DNA of 64,000 nucleotides from Prescottella sp. R16 (GTDB lineage Bacteria > Actinomycetota > Actinomycetes > Mycobacteriales > Mycobacteriaceae): the NCBI RefSeq assembly GCF_030656875.1, contig NZ_CP130943.1, forward strand, positions 2,604,001 through 2,668,000, in the 5' to 3' direction. The notes beneath the pieces were generated by a model that worked only from the letters and a program-made list of their open reading frames with translations, was not told the origin of the DNA and ran no database searches. Position numbers and translations under genes: made by a program. Shown here piece by piece: positions 45,909 through 54,705 of the stretch (position 1 is its first letter; every line of letters begins with the position of its first letter).

Positions 45909-47150
45909 GTGCGCACCTTCGACGACGCCGGCCCGGACACCGCATGGACCGGTCGGCAGCTCCCCGGGCACGTCCTCTACGCCCTCGACATCGGAACATT
46001 CACCGCAGCAGGGACATTCGACGCCGCCACCGAGCATCTCGACGACCTGACCGACCTCGGGATCGGGTTCGTGGAACTGGCACCGGTCACCGACGTCGAC
46101 GCCGGGTTCGCGGTGGCCGAACGCTACGGCGGGCCGGACGGGATGCGACGCTTCGTCGACGCGTGCCACCAGCGGGGTCTGGCGGTGTCGGTCACCGTCG
46201 CCCACGAACCGGACACTGCACTGAACCTGGACGGGCCCGGCAGCCACGAGGTCCGACGCCGGGTGATCGACGACGTGCTGCGCTGGTTCCGCGACGGCGG
46301 GGTGGACGCCGTCCGGGTGGCGTCCGCGCACACTCTGGCCGACCACGGTGCGATCCATCTGCTCGAGGAGCTGTCGATCGACACGCATCGTCTGGCCGCG
46401 CACCTGCGCCGGCCCCTGACCCTCGTCGCGGACAGCGCCCTCGGCGACCCGAAGGTGATCACGGCCCGCGCGGCCGGCGGCTACGGGTTCGACGCGCTGT
46501 GGGCGGACGATGTCCATCACGCCGTCCACGCCGCGGTGTCCGGGGAGCGGCAAGGCTACTACGGCGACTTCGGTTCGATCCAGGCGCTCGCGCACACCCT
46601 CACGCACGGCTGGTTCCACGGCGGCGGCTACTCCACGTTCCACGGACGGAACCACGGACGCCCCATGGACATTCGACACATTCCCGCCGACGCGATGATC
46701 GCCTACACAGGCTGCCCACAGCGCACCGGGTCCGAGGCCGTGCTCGGCGACGGGCAGCGGGCCGTCGAGGCGGCACTGGTGCTGTGTTCGCCGTTCACGC
46801 CGATGTTGTTCGCGGGTGACGAAGCCGGACTGCACGACTGCTACCGCCGACTGATCGCGCTGCGCCGTGACCGCGCCGATCTCACCGATCCGTGGCTCGA
46901 GCACCTCCGCGTCGAGTACGACGAGGACGCCCACTGGATCGCCCTGGTCCGTGGCCGGCTGCGCATCGTCGGCAACCTCGGCCCCGACCGCGTCACCGTC
47001 CCGATCGGCGGCGAGCCGATCCTGTGGTGGGACGAGCCGCACATCGACGAGACGGCGTCCACGGTGACCGTGCCGGGGCACTCGTTCGTCGTACTCGACA
47101 CACCGCCGCGGGCTGTTGCTGCGGCATCGCCCGAGAGGCGCGCACAGTAA
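45909..47150 (+). CDS. TreZ-like protein without catalytic residues (probable pseudoenzyme)
   Basis: A 413-residue protein clearly derived from malto-oligosyltrehalose trehalohydrolase (TreZ) of GH13: DTAWTGRQLPGHVLYALDIGTFT at the start (in two parts), GGPDGMRRFVDACHQRGLAV, LNLDGPGSHEVRR, GYGFDALWADDVHHA and SPFTPMLFAGDEAG. The N-terminal E-set domain (about 90 residues) and the loops around WGYDG and YNHLGP are missing. The nucleophile Asp (RLDAVH) is replaced in VRVASAH, the acid Glu (AESDLND) is Asp in VADSALGDP, and the third Asp (QNHDQ) is lost in TGCPQRTG. Trehalose release is therefore unlikely; glucan binding or a regulatory role with TreY is possible. Codon use and frame look intact. 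Confidence 0.85.
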   Translation: MRTFDDAGPDTAWTGRQLPGHVLYALDIGTFTAAGTFDAATEHLDDLTDLGIGFVELAPVTDVDAGFAVAERYGGPDGMRRFVDACHQRGLAVSVTVAHEPDTALNLDGPGSHEVRRRVIDDVLRWFRDGGVDAVRVASAHTLADHGAIHLLEELSIDTHRLAAHLRRPLTLVADSALGDPKVITARAAGGYGFDALWADDVHHAVHAAVSGERQGYYGDFGSIQALAHTLTHGWFHGGGYSTFHGRNHGRPMDIRHIPADAMIAYTGCPQRTGSEAVLGDGQRAVEAALVLCSPFTPMLFAGDEAGLHDCYRRLIALRRDRADLTDPWLEHLRVEYDEDAHWIALVRGRLRIVGNLGPDRVTVPIGGEPILWWDEPHIDETASTVTVPGHSFVVLDTPPRAVAAASPERRAQ

Positions 47151-47162
47151 CAGCCCGCGGCG
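47104..47162. terminator. 14-bp inverted repeat after the treZ-like gene
   Basis: CGCCGCGGGCTGTT (47104-47117) and AACAGCCCGCGGCG (47149-47162) are perfectly complementary, with a 31-nt loop containing the end of the coding sequence. It lies between convergent genes and probably stops transcription from both sides. No T-tract is present. Confidence 0.6.
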
Positions 47163-47169
47163 AGCGAAC

Positions 47170-48684
47170 TCAGTGTTCGCGCAGCAGCTTCGCCACGAGA
47201 AGCGCCGACGCCAGCAGGACGATCGCCGTCGCACCGGCCGCGATGTGCATGCCGTCGACGAACGACTGCTGTGCGGTCTCGACGAGCCGCGCCGCCTGCT
47301 CGGCGGGCAGCGACTTCGCGACCTCGACCGCGCCGCCGAGGGTGCCCTGCGCGGCGTGCGCCTGCTCCCCGGTGAGCGCGGTGACGTCGAGGCCTCGCCG
47401 GAAGATCGCGAGCACGACGCTGCCCAGAACGGCCACACCGAGCGCGATACCGAGCTCGTACGCGGTCTCCGAGACAGCCGACGCGGCACCGGCCCGCTCC
47501 GGTTCGACGGCCCCGACGACGAGGTCGTTGGTGAGGGTGAGCGCGATACCGATACCGGCACCGGCCAGCAGGAAACCGAGCACGAACGCCTGCGGACCGC
47601 TGTCGGCGCGCAGCGCGATCAGGCCGGCGGCACCGATCGCGGACACGACCAGGCCGACGCTCAGGACGCGGCTCGGCGCCCACCGGCGCACCAGCCACGC
47701 CGCGGCCAGCGACGCGAACGCACTGACGAGGGTTCCGGGCAGCATCAGCAGGCCCGCCTCGAGGGCGCTGTAGCCGAGTACCAGCTGCAGGTACTGCGAG
47801 CCGAAGAACAGCACCCCGGCGAGCGCGAACACCGACAGCAGGTTCGTCACGACAGCCGTCGAGAACGCCGGTCGGGCGAACAGCGACAGGTCGAGCATCG
47901 GGTCGGCGAGCGACCGCTGGCGTCGGACGAAGATCCAGCCCGCGCCGACACCGACGACGCCGACCAGGGTGAACGTCCAGCTCGGCCCGTACACCGCGGT
48001 CTCCTTGACCGCGTACACCATCGGCACCAGGGCGAGCATCGACAGTCCGGCACTGATCAGGTCGAAGCGGCCCGGGTTCGGGTCCTTCGACTCCGGGATC
48101 ACCAGCGGGCCGAGCAGGAGGAGACCGATCATCACCGGGAGGTTGACGAGGAACACCGACCCCCACCAGTAGTGTTCGAGCAGCCAGCCGCCGACGAGCG
48201 GTCCGGCTGCGGCGCCGCCACCGGCCATCGCCCCCCACACGCCGATCGCGGTGGTGCGCTGGCGCGGGTTCACGAACATCGTGCGGATCAGGCCCAGCGT
48301 GGCCGGCATCAGCGTCGCACCCGCGACACCCTGCAGGACGCGCGCGACGATCAACATTTCCGGGCTGGACGACCAGGCCGCGATCAGCGACGCCAGACCG
48401 AAGCCGAGCGCGCCGATCAGCAGGAGCCGGCGGCGGCCGATCCGGTCCCCGAGCGTGCCCATCGTGACCAGTAGACCGGCCAGGACGAACGAGTAGATGT
48501 CGATGATCCACAGCAACTGGGTGCTGCTGGGCGCCAGGTCCTCGCTGATGAACGGCAATGCGAGGTCGAGCACCGTCGCGTCCACCGAGATCAGCAGCAC
48601 TGCGAATGCGAGGACGACCAGTCCGAACCAGTCCTTGCGGGTCGCGATCACCTCGCGCGGATCCTGCAGCGCGTCCACGGACAT
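47170..48684 (-). CDS. DHA2-type MFS drug/proton antiporter (14 helices)
   Basis: A 504-residue transporter of the EmrB/QacA family with 14 predicted helices, exporting drugs or toxic organic molecules. Landmarks: DATVLDLALPFISEDL in the first helix, MGTLGDRIGRRRLLLIG (motif A, about 78-94), VARVLQGVAGATLMPATLGLI and GPLVGGWLLEHYWWGSVFLVNLP (motif C region). Divergent from a TetR repressor gene across two copies of a 20-bp repeat; substrate-induced derepression is expected. The C-terminal domain after the last helix is short. Confidence 0.9.
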   Translation of the reverse strand: MSVDALQDPREVIATRKDWFGLVVLAFAVLLISVDATVLDLALPFISEDLAPSSTQLLWIIDIYSFVLAGLLVTMGTLGDRIGRRRLLLIGALGFGLASLIAAWSSSPEMLIVARVLQGVAGATLMPATLGLIRTMFVNPRQRTTAIGVWGAMAGGGAAAGPLVGGWLLEHYWWGSVFLVNLPVMIGLLLLGPLVIPESKDPNPGRFDLISAGLSMLALVPMVYAVKETAVYGPSWTFTLVGVVGVGAGWIFVRRQRSLADPMLDLSLFARPAFSTAVVTNLLSVFALAGVLFFGSQYLQLVLGYSALEAGLLMLPGTLVSAFASLAAAWLVRRWAPSRVLSVGLVVSAIGAAGLIALRADSGPQAFVLGFLLAGAGIGIALTLTNDLVVGAVEPERAGAASAVSETAYELGIALGVAVLGSVVLAIFRRGLDVTALTGEQAHAAQGTLGGAVEVAKSLPAEQAARLVETAQQSFVDGMHIAAGATAIVLLASALLVAKLLREH

Positions 48685-48737
48685 GCTTCTACTCCCAGAA
48701 TTTTCTCGTTCGATGAACAGGAACCGACCAGGGAGTT

Positions 48738-48798
48738 AACCGTCCAGCCGGTACAGTGTCGACACCAGAGTAGCAGGCAACCGTCCAGCCGGTACAGT
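48738..48798. promoter_or_regulatory. Tandem 20-bp operator repeats between the MFS and tetR genes
   Basis: AACCGTCCAGCCGGTACAGT occurs identically at 48738-48757 and 48779-48798, 41 bp apart start to start (four helical turns). Each copy contains an imperfect dyad (ACCG...CGGT). TACAGT in the second copy lies about 8 nt before the tetR ATG and could be its -10 box. It is the likely binding site for the adjacent TetR. Confidence 0.7.
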
Positions 48799-48805
48799 CG
48801 CGGCT

Positions 48806-49342
48806 ATGGCATCTGACACACGCGACCGGATCCTCGACGCGCTCGAGACCCTACTGCTCGACGTCGGCGTCACCCAGGTGACCCTCGAGGCGGTGGCCGG
48901 GGTCGCTGGAGTTTCGAAGGGCGGCCTGCTCTACCACTTCCCCAGCAAGGAGTCACTGCTCGCGTCGATGGTGCGCCGACTCGGGGAACGCTCCGACCAG
49001 TATCTGGCCGACGCCGTCGCGCAGGGTCGGACCGTCTCCGAGACGTACCTACAGAGCCCGATCGGCGAGGGGGCGCCGGAAATCTCCATCTACCGTTCGA
49101 TGCTGGCGTCGATGCGCAGCGCCGACGGGCAGCACGACGAGGTCCAGCAGGCGATCGCCGACGTGATGCGCTCGTGGGACGCCGGACTGCTCGCCGAGTT
49201 CGACGACCCCGTCCAGGCCGAGATCGTCCGGCTCGCCGGCGACGGCCTCTACCTCGCCGCACTGCTCGGTCTTCCCGACCCCGACCCGGACCTGCATCGC
49301 CGGGTCGTGCACCGACTGCTCGGCACCGACCCGGCGAACTGA
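48806..49342 (+). CDS. TetR-family repressor of the divergent MFS transporter
   Basis: A 178-residue regulator with HTH ILDALETLLLDVGVTQVTLE and VAGVSKGGLLYHFPSKESLL (about 8-48), and a TetR_C-type ligand domain. Divergent from the DHA2 efflux gene with two identical operator-like repeats between them, the standard arrangement of a TetR efflux repressor. Its stop codon abuts the stop of convergent ilvA without any gap. Confidence 0.88.
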   Translation: MASDTRDRILDALETLLLDVGVTQVTLEAVAGVAGVSKGGLLYHFPSKESLLASMVRRLGERSDQYLADAVAQGRTVSETYLQSPIGEGAPEISIYRSMLASMRSADGQHDEVQQAIADVMRSWDAGLLAEFDDPVQAEIVRLAGDGLYLAALLGLPDPDPDLHRRVVHRLLGTDPAN

Positions 49343-50695
49343 TCAGGTCAGGTAACGGTAGGCGGGCGTGCCCGGTTCGAGCTGCTCGACCTCGATGCGG
49401 GAGCACCGCATCCGCTCGAGCAGCGCCGACAGGCCGTCCGCCGAACCGAGCTCGATACCGACCAGCGCGGCACCCGTCTCCCGGTTGTTGCGCTTGACGT
49501 ACTCGAACAGCGTGATGTCGTCGTCCGGTCCGAGAACCTGGTCGAGGAAACCGCGCAGCGCACCCGGCTCCTGCGGGAAGTCCACCAGGAAGTAGTGCTT
49601 GAGGCCGAGGTGCACGAGCGAGCGCTCGAGGATCTCCCCGTACCGGGAGACGTCGTTGTTGCCGCCGGAGATCAGGCACACCACCGTCGACCCCGGCTCG
49701 ACGTCGAGGGACGCGAGCGCCGTCACCGACAACGCGCCCGCCGGCTCGGCGATGATGCCCTCGTTCTGGTACAGCTCGAGCATCGCCGTGCAGATCGCAC
49801 CCTCGTCGACCTGCGTCATCACGAACCGGTCCCCGGCCCGACCGGCCGCCGTCCCCTCGATCAGCGGCAACTGCGAATGCGACACCACGTGCGCCCCGAA
49901 CCGCGCCATCACCGCATACGGCAGCTCCCCGACCCGCTTGACGGCGGCGCCGTCGACGAACGGATCCACATCCGGGAGCGTGACCGGCCCGCCCGCGACG
50001 AGGGCCGCCGTCATCGACGCCGCCCCCACCGGTTCGACGCCGACGATCGCGGTCTCCGGTGCCCGCTCGTCGAGGTACGTCGCGATGCCGGCGATGCAGC
50101 CGCCGCCGCCCACGGGGACGACGACGGTCGCCGGCGCCTCCCCCAGCTGCGCCAGGATCTCCGCGGCGATCGTGCCCTGCCCGGCGGCGGTGCGCGGATC
50201 GTCGAACGGCGGCACCATCGTCGCGCCGGTGCGCTCGACGTCGGCGGCCGCGGCGGCCGCGGCGGCGTCGTACGTCTCCCCCGTCGGGATCAGTTCGACG
50301 AACCCGCCGCCGTGCACCATGATCCGGTCGCGCTTCTGCTTCGGGGTGTTGGCCGGAACGTAGATACGGCCCCGGATCCCCATCGACCGGCACGCGAACG
50401 CGACCCCCTGCGCATGGTTACCGGCACTGGCCGTGACCACACCGGCGGCGCGTTCGTCGGCGTCGAGCTGGACGATGAGGTTGTAGGCGCCCCGGATCTT
50501 GTACGAGCGGACCATCTGCAGGTCCTCGCGCTTGAGGTAGACGCGGGCCCCGGTCAGCGCCGACAGCCGCTCACTGAACTGCAGCGGCGTCGCGTCGATA
50601 ATGTGCGCAATTCGCTTCGCGGCCGCATCGATGTCGTCCGCGGTGAGCGCGGACGAGGTTACCTTCGGATCTGCAAGCTTCGGCGAATGAGACAC
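49343..50695 (-). CDS. ilvA: Threonine ammonia-lyase (threonine dehydratase)
   Basis: A 450-residue PLP enzyme turning threonine into 2-oxobutyrate, the first step to isoleucine. PLP Lys in VRSYKIRGAYN (about 62), TASAGNHAQGVAF, Gly-rich PLP-phosphate loop VPVGGGGCIAG, and SGGNNDVSRY; one C-terminal ACT-like regulatory segment (HYFLVDFPQEPGALRGFLDQ). The length fits the shorter biosynthetic form. GTG 50695 is the likely start, giving SHSPKLADP at the N-terminus; a GTG at 50716 is possible. Pyruvate oxidase is encoded 62 bp upstream on the same strand. Confidence 0.93.
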   Translation of the reverse strand: MSHSPKLADPKVTSSALTADDIDAAAKRIAHIIDATPLQFSERLSALTGARVYLKREDLQMVRSYKIRGAYNLIVQLDADERAAGVVTASAGNHAQGVAFACRSMGIRGRIYVPANTPKQKRDRIMVHGGGFVELIPTGETYDAAAAAAAADVERTGATMVPPFDDPRTAAGQGTIAAEILAQLGEAPATVVVPVGGGGCIAGIATYLDERAPETAIVGVEPVGAASMTAALVAGGPVTLPDVDPFVDGAAVKRVGELPYAVMARFGAHVVSHSQLPLIEGTAAGRAGDRFVMTQVDEGAICTAMLELYQNEGIIAEPAGALSVTALASLDVEPGSTVVCLISGGNNDVSRYGEILERSLVHLGLKHYFLVDFPQEPGALRGFLDQVLGPDDDITLFEYVKRNNRETGAALVGIELGSADGLSALLERMRCSRIEVEQLEPGTPAYRYLT

Positions 50696-50757
50696 TCCCG
50701 CATTTTCCCACTTCACGTGAGGCGCCGCACAACCGGGCCGATCGACGACCGGACGCG

Positions 50758-52533
50758 TCACCCGCGCGGCGAGAACTGCGACGGTCTCGGCACGTTGCGC
50801 AGATTCGACTTCGCCATCCGCACCGCCTCCCCGACACCGCCGTTCATCACCACCTTCGACATCGCGAGCGCGAATCCGCGGACCTGCCCGCCGGTGATCT
50901 CCGGGGGCAGCGACAACGCGTTCGGGTCGGTGACGATGTCGACGAGGGCGGGCCCGTCGTGCGCGAACGCCTCCCGCAGTCCGGCCTCGATATCGGCCGG
51001 ATTCTCGATGCGCCGGGAGAAGATACCCAGCGCCGCCGCGACGGCCGCGAAGTCGACCGACGGCACGTCCACCCCGAAATCGGGCAGACCGTCGACGAGC
51101 ATCTCGAGTTTCACCATCCCGAGCGTCGAATTGTCGAACACCACAAGTTTCACCGGCAGCCGATACGCGGCGACGGTGATCAGTTCACCGAGCAGCATCG
51201 ACAGGCCGCCGTCGCCGCACATCGCGACCACCTGCCGGCCCGGCTGCGCCACCTGCGCGCCGATCGCGTGCGGCAGCGCGTTCGCCATCGACCCGTGCAA
51301 CGCCGACGACAGGAAGCGGCGCCGACCGTTCGGGGTGAGATAACGCGCCGTCCACACGTTGCACATGCCGGTGTCGGCGGTGAAGACCGCGTCGTCGGCG
51401 GCGACGTCGTCGAGGACCGACGCCGCATACTCCGGGTGGATCGGGATGCGCTGTTCCACCGGGTCGGTGTAGGCGCCGACGATCTTGTCCATGAGCATGC
51501 GGTGCCGGTCGCGGCTCTTGTCGAGAAAACTGCGATCGGCCTTGCGCTGCACCAGCGGGATCAGGGCCCGCAGCACCGAACGGCTGTCGCCGTGCACGGC
51601 GAGGTCGACGCCGGTGCGACGGCCGAGGGTGCGGGCGTCGACGTCGATCTGCGCGGTGCGCACGTCGTCGGGCAGAAACTGGTCGTACGGGAAATCGGTG
51701 CCGACCAGGATCAGCAGGTCCGCGCCGTGCATGCCGTCGTGCGCGGCCCCGTACCCGAGCAGCCCGGTCATTCCGACGTCGAACGGGTTGTCGTACTGGA
51801 TCCATTCCTTGCCGCGCAGACTGTGCCCGATCGGCGCACCGACCAGCTCCGCCAGTTCCAGCAGCTCGTCGCGCGCGCCCCGCACCCCGGCTCCGGCGAA
51901 GATCGCGACCGCCGCCGCCGCATCGATCGCGTCCGCGAGCGCCTGCACGTCCGTGACGTCCGGCACGAGCGCCGGTGTCCCGGTCCGCACCACCGGCGGC
52001 GGGGTGCCGTGCGCAGGCTCGGCGGCCACGTCACCGGGCAGTGTGACGACCGCGACGCCCCTTCCTGCGATCGCATGCTGGACGGCGCTCTGCACGACAC
52101 GCGGCGACTGTGCTGCACTGCTGATCATCTCGGTGTACTGCGCACATTCGACGAACAACCGGTCCGGATGCGTCTCCTGGAAGTATCCGGTGCCGATCTG
52201 CGTGCTGGGAATGTGCGACGCGATCGCCAGCACCGGCGCGCCGGAACGGTTCGCGTCGAACAGCCCGTTGATCAGATGCAGATTCCCCGGCCCGCACGAC
52301 CCCGCACACACCGCGAGCTCCCCCGTGACCTGCGCGTCCGCTGCAGCCGCGAACGCCGCCGCCTCCTCGTGCCGGACGTGCACCCAATCGATCCCGCCCC
52401 GCTCGGCTCCCCCGGTCCGCCGGACCGCGTCCACCACCGGATTGAGACTGTCCCCGACGATCCCGTAGATCCGCCGCACCCCGGCGTCGACGAGCTGGGA
52501 AACAAGTTGATCCGCAACAGTTCTCGATGCCAT
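50758..52533 (-). CDS. Pyruvate oxidase/pyruvate:quinone oxidoreductase-like ThDP enzyme
   Basis: A 591-residue thiamine-diphosphate enzyme of the PoxB group, decarboxylating pyruvate (or a related 2-oxo acid) to acetate with FAD and quinone. ThDP-activating Glu in VRHEEAAAF (about 53), central FAD-like domain, and the ThDP motif CGDGGLSML...VFDN (about 440-466). The C-terminal helix typical of membrane-activated PoxB is only partly recognisable. GGAGG lies 7 nt before ATG 52533. Acetolactate-synthase-like activity cannot be excluded, especially beside ilvA. Confidence 0.88.
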   Translation of the reverse strand: MASRTVADQLVSQLVDAGVRRIYGIVGDSLNPVVDAVRRTGGAERGGIDWVHVRHEEAAAFAAAADAQVTGELAVCAGSCGPGNLHLINGLFDANRSGAPVLAIASHIPSTQIGTGYFQETHPDRLFVECAQYTEMISSAAQSPRVVQSAVQHAIAGRGVAVVTLPGDVAAEPAHGTPPPVVRTGTPALVPDVTDVQALADAIDAAAAVAIFAGAGVRGARDELLELAELVGAPIGHSLRGKEWIQYDNPFDVGMTGLLGYGAAHDGMHGADLLILVGTDFPYDQFLPDDVRTAQIDVDARTLGRRTGVDLAVHGDSRSVLRALIPLVQRKADRSFLDKSRDRHRMLMDKIVGAYTDPVEQRIPIHPEYAASVLDDVAADDAVFTADTGMCNVWTARYLTPNGRRRFLSSALHGSMANALPHAIGAQVAQPGRQVVAMCGDGGLSMLLGELITVAAYRLPVKLVVFDNSTLGMVKLEMLVDGLPDFGVDVPSVDFAAVAAALGIFSRRIENPADIEAGLREAFAHDGPALVDIVTDPNALSLPPEITGGQVRGFALAMSKVVMNGGVGEAVRMAKSNLRNVPRPSQFSPRG

Positions 52534-52643
52534 ACCGAACCTCCACGCACTGGAGTGGTTCACGAACCGGTCGTGCCGAATGCTACCCGCGACGACCCGA
52601 TGTGTGCTCGACTCGAACTCCACCCGACCGGGAGGACCGACCC

Positions 52644-53963
52644 ATGGCCAGGCACCGAGCCGATTCCGACGGCGCCGGCCTCCCGCTGCTGTGCGTGATC
52701 GCTCTCGCCGGCGGGGTGGCGATCGGGTTCGTCGGTGGCGCGTTCCGCTGGTGTCTGCAGGTGGCGGACCGGTGGCGGGTCGATCTGCTCGGGTGGGCGG
52801 AGCGGGCTCCCGGACCGGGTTGGCTGGTACCCGTGGCGGTCACTGCTCTCGGTGCCGCCCTCGCGGCCGCGATCGTGCGGACGGTGCCCCTCGCGTCGGG
52901 CAGCGGCATCCAGCACGTGGAGGCCGTGGCCCGCGGCGAGGCCGCCCCACCACCGCTGCGGGTGGTGCCGGCCCGCTTCGTCGGGGGTCTGCTCTCCATC
53001 GGTTCCGGTCTCGTTCTCGGGCGGGAAGGGCCGACCGTGCACATGGGTGCCACGATCGGCGCCGCCGCGGGCCGGGCCGGGCATCTTCCCGACGACGACA
53101 TGCGCCTGTCCCAGTCGGTCGTGGCGGGTGCCGGTCTCGCGGTCGCGTTCAACGCGCCGATCGGAGGAGCCCTGTTCGTCGTCGAGGAGGTGACGAAATC
53201 TCTCGCCCTACGGGTCGTGGTTCCCGCGCTGGTCGCGGTGACCGCGGCGGTCTCCTGTTCGCGGCTGGTCCTGGGCGACCACCCGGATTTCACGGTCGAC
53301 CTCGGTGCGGCACCCACGGTGGTGTGGCTGCCGCTGTTCGCGCTGTTCGGGCTCGCCACCGGAATACTCGGTGCGCTCTACAACCGTGCCGTCCTCGGTT
53401 TCCTCGCCGCCGCCGACCTCCTGCGGCGGGTGCCGCGGGTGGTGGTCGCCGCCGCTGTGGGCGCGGTCGTCGGACTGCTGCTGGTACTCGACCCGTTCAC
53501 CGCCGGAGGCGGCGACGCCGTCACCCACCGCATCCTCGACGGCGACGGCGTCGTGCTGACGACCGCCGCCGGGCTGCTGCTGATCCGATTCGTCGCCGGA
53601 CCGCTGTCGTACGCGGCGGGCACCCCGGGCGGGCTGTTCGCGCCGCTGCTCGCGGTCGGCGCCCTGTGGGGAGTGTTGTTCGCCGGCGTCACCGACACCG
53701 TCCTGCCCTCGGGCACAACGGTTCCCGTCGTCCCGTTCGCCCTGGCCGGTATGGTCGCGTTCTTCGGGGCGACGGTGCGGGCCCCGGTGACGGGGATCGT
53801 GCTCGTGACGGAGATGACGGCGACCGCGACACTGACCGTGCCGATGGCCGCGGCGACCGCGGCCGCCGTCCTCGTCGCGCACCTCGTCGGCTCCCTGCCG
53901 ATCTACGACAGTCTCCGGCAGCGGATGGAGCGGACGGACGTGCGGTCTACGACTGCGGAGTGA
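52644..53963 (+). CDS. ClC-family chloride/proton antiporter
   Basis: A 439-residue membrane protein with the ClC fold. Chloride-site motifs: GSGIQHVE (about 91), [11 protein letters not shown] with the gating Glu (about 127-137), FVVEE with the second proton-path Glu, and the terminal PIYDSL Tyr. Having both Glu points to a Cl-/H+ exchanger rather than a channel. ATG 52644 follows GGGAGGA. It is divergent from the pyruvate oxidase gene and overlaps the convergent oxidoreductase gene by 17 bp. A role in acid or halide tolerance is the usual inference. Confidence 0.9.
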   Translation: MARHRADSDGAGLPLLCVIALAGGVAIGFVGGAFRWCLQVADRWRVDLLGWAERAPGPGWLVPVAVTALGAALAAAIVRTVPLASGSGIQHVEAVARGEAAPPPLRVVPARFVGGLLSIGSGLVLGREGPTVHMGATIGAAAGRAGHLPDDDMRLSQSVVAGAGLAVAFNAPIGGALFVVEEVTKSLALRVVVPALVAVTAAVSCSRLVLGDHPDFTVDLGAAPTVVWLPLFALFGLATGILGALYNRAVLGFLAAADLLRRVPRVVVAAAVGAVVGLLLVLDPFTAGGGDAVTHRILDGDGVVLTTAAGLLLIRFVAGPLSYAAGTPGGLFAPLLAVGALWGVLFAGVTDTVLPSGTTVPVVPFALAGMVAFFGATVRAPVTGIVLVTEMTATATLTVPMAAATAAAVLVAHLVGSLPIYDSLRQRMERTDVRSTTAE

Positions 53964-54384
53964 GCACGAACACCGGGATCTGCCGGTCCGTCTTCTTCTG
54001 ATACTCGGCGTAGTCGGGCCACGCGGCGACGGCCCGTTCCCACCACTGCGCCTTCTCGTCACCGACGACCTCGCGCGCGACCATGTCCTGCTTGACGGGA
54101 CCGTCCTGCAGTTCGACGTGCGGATCGGCGACCACGTTGTGGTACCAGACGGGGTGTTTGGGGGCCCCGCCGAGCGACGCGACAACCGCGTACCGGCCGT
54201 CGTGTTCGACGCGCATGAGCGGCGTCTTGCGGAGCTTGCCGGACTTGGCGCCCTTCGTCGTGAGAACGACGACGGGCTTGCCCTGCATCATCGTCCCCTC
54301 GGTGCCGCCGGAACGCTCGTACAGATCGACCTGGTCCGCGGCCCACGAGGCGGGGCTGGGTTCGTATTCACCGGTGAGTGGCAT
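53947..54384 (-). CDS. Deazaflavin (F420)-dependent nitroreductase-family protein
   Basis: A 145-residue DUF385/DDN-type split-barrel protein. Core: [35 protein letters not shown] in two adjoining parts (about 38-72), [21 protein letters not shown]. The Lys/Arg and Ser-Gly residues match the F420-phosphate-binding region of Mycobacterium Ddn homologues. Such proteins reduce nitro-compounds, quinones or other electrophiles with F420H2. ATG 54384 is chosen; a longer in-frame extension lacks the family N-terminus. Confidence 0.88.
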   Translation of the reverse strand: MPLTGEYEPSPASWAADQVDLYERSGGTEGTMMQGKPVVVLTTKGAKSGKLRKTPLMRVEHDGRYAVVASLGGAPKHPVWYHNVVADPHVELQDGPVKQDMVAREVVGDEKAQWWERAVAAWPDYAEYQKKTDRQIPVFVLTPQS

Positions 54385-54463
54385 ACCCCGAGTACACACC
54401 CACCGAATGATCTTCACCACCCGAACACCGGGAACCAGCAGTTTTCGTAACCCTCCCCCATTT

Positions 54464-54479
54464 GTTCGGTAGACCGAAC
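54464..54479. promoter_or_regulatory. GTTCGGTAGACCGAAC palindrome, probable operator
   Basis: Perfect 7-bp arms (GTTCGGT/ACCGAAC) around AG. It sits where the -35 box of the following leaderless gene would be (-10 TAGGGT at 54493-54498, ATG at 54505). A TetR-like dimer could block this promoter, but no regulator gene is adjacent. Confidence 0.5.
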
Positions 54480-54504
54480 TCGAAGACGCGGCTAGGGTGA
54501 AAAC

Positions 54505-54699
54505 ATGACCGGCACCGTCGACATCGCGGGCACCGCGTGGCCCCTGTACAAGCTCGAAGCGATCGCCTCCGCGCTCGCCGTGTTCGTGCTGGTCCTCACC
54601 GTCGGCCAGGTCCTGCAGACCGCCGTGCTCACCGCGGCCGGCACCGCCGTCGCCGTGTGGTGGGTGCGGCGCGCGATGCTCACGCGCCGCACCGACTGA
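54505..54699 (+). CDS. Small membrane protein
   Basis: A 64-residue protein with two hydrophobic segments (about 14-33 and 35-54) and a basic end ([13 protein letters not shown]). TAGGGT stands 6 nt before the ATG, an arrangement typical of leaderless actinobacterial messages, and a perfect palindrome covers the upstream promoter half. No family is recognised. It ends 6 bp from the end of convergent dnaE. Confidence 0.6.
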   Translation: MTGTVDIAGTAWPLYKLEAIASALAVFVLVLTVGQVLQTAVLTAAGTAVAVWWVRRAMLTRRTD

Positions 54700-54705
54700 T
54701 CCGCC

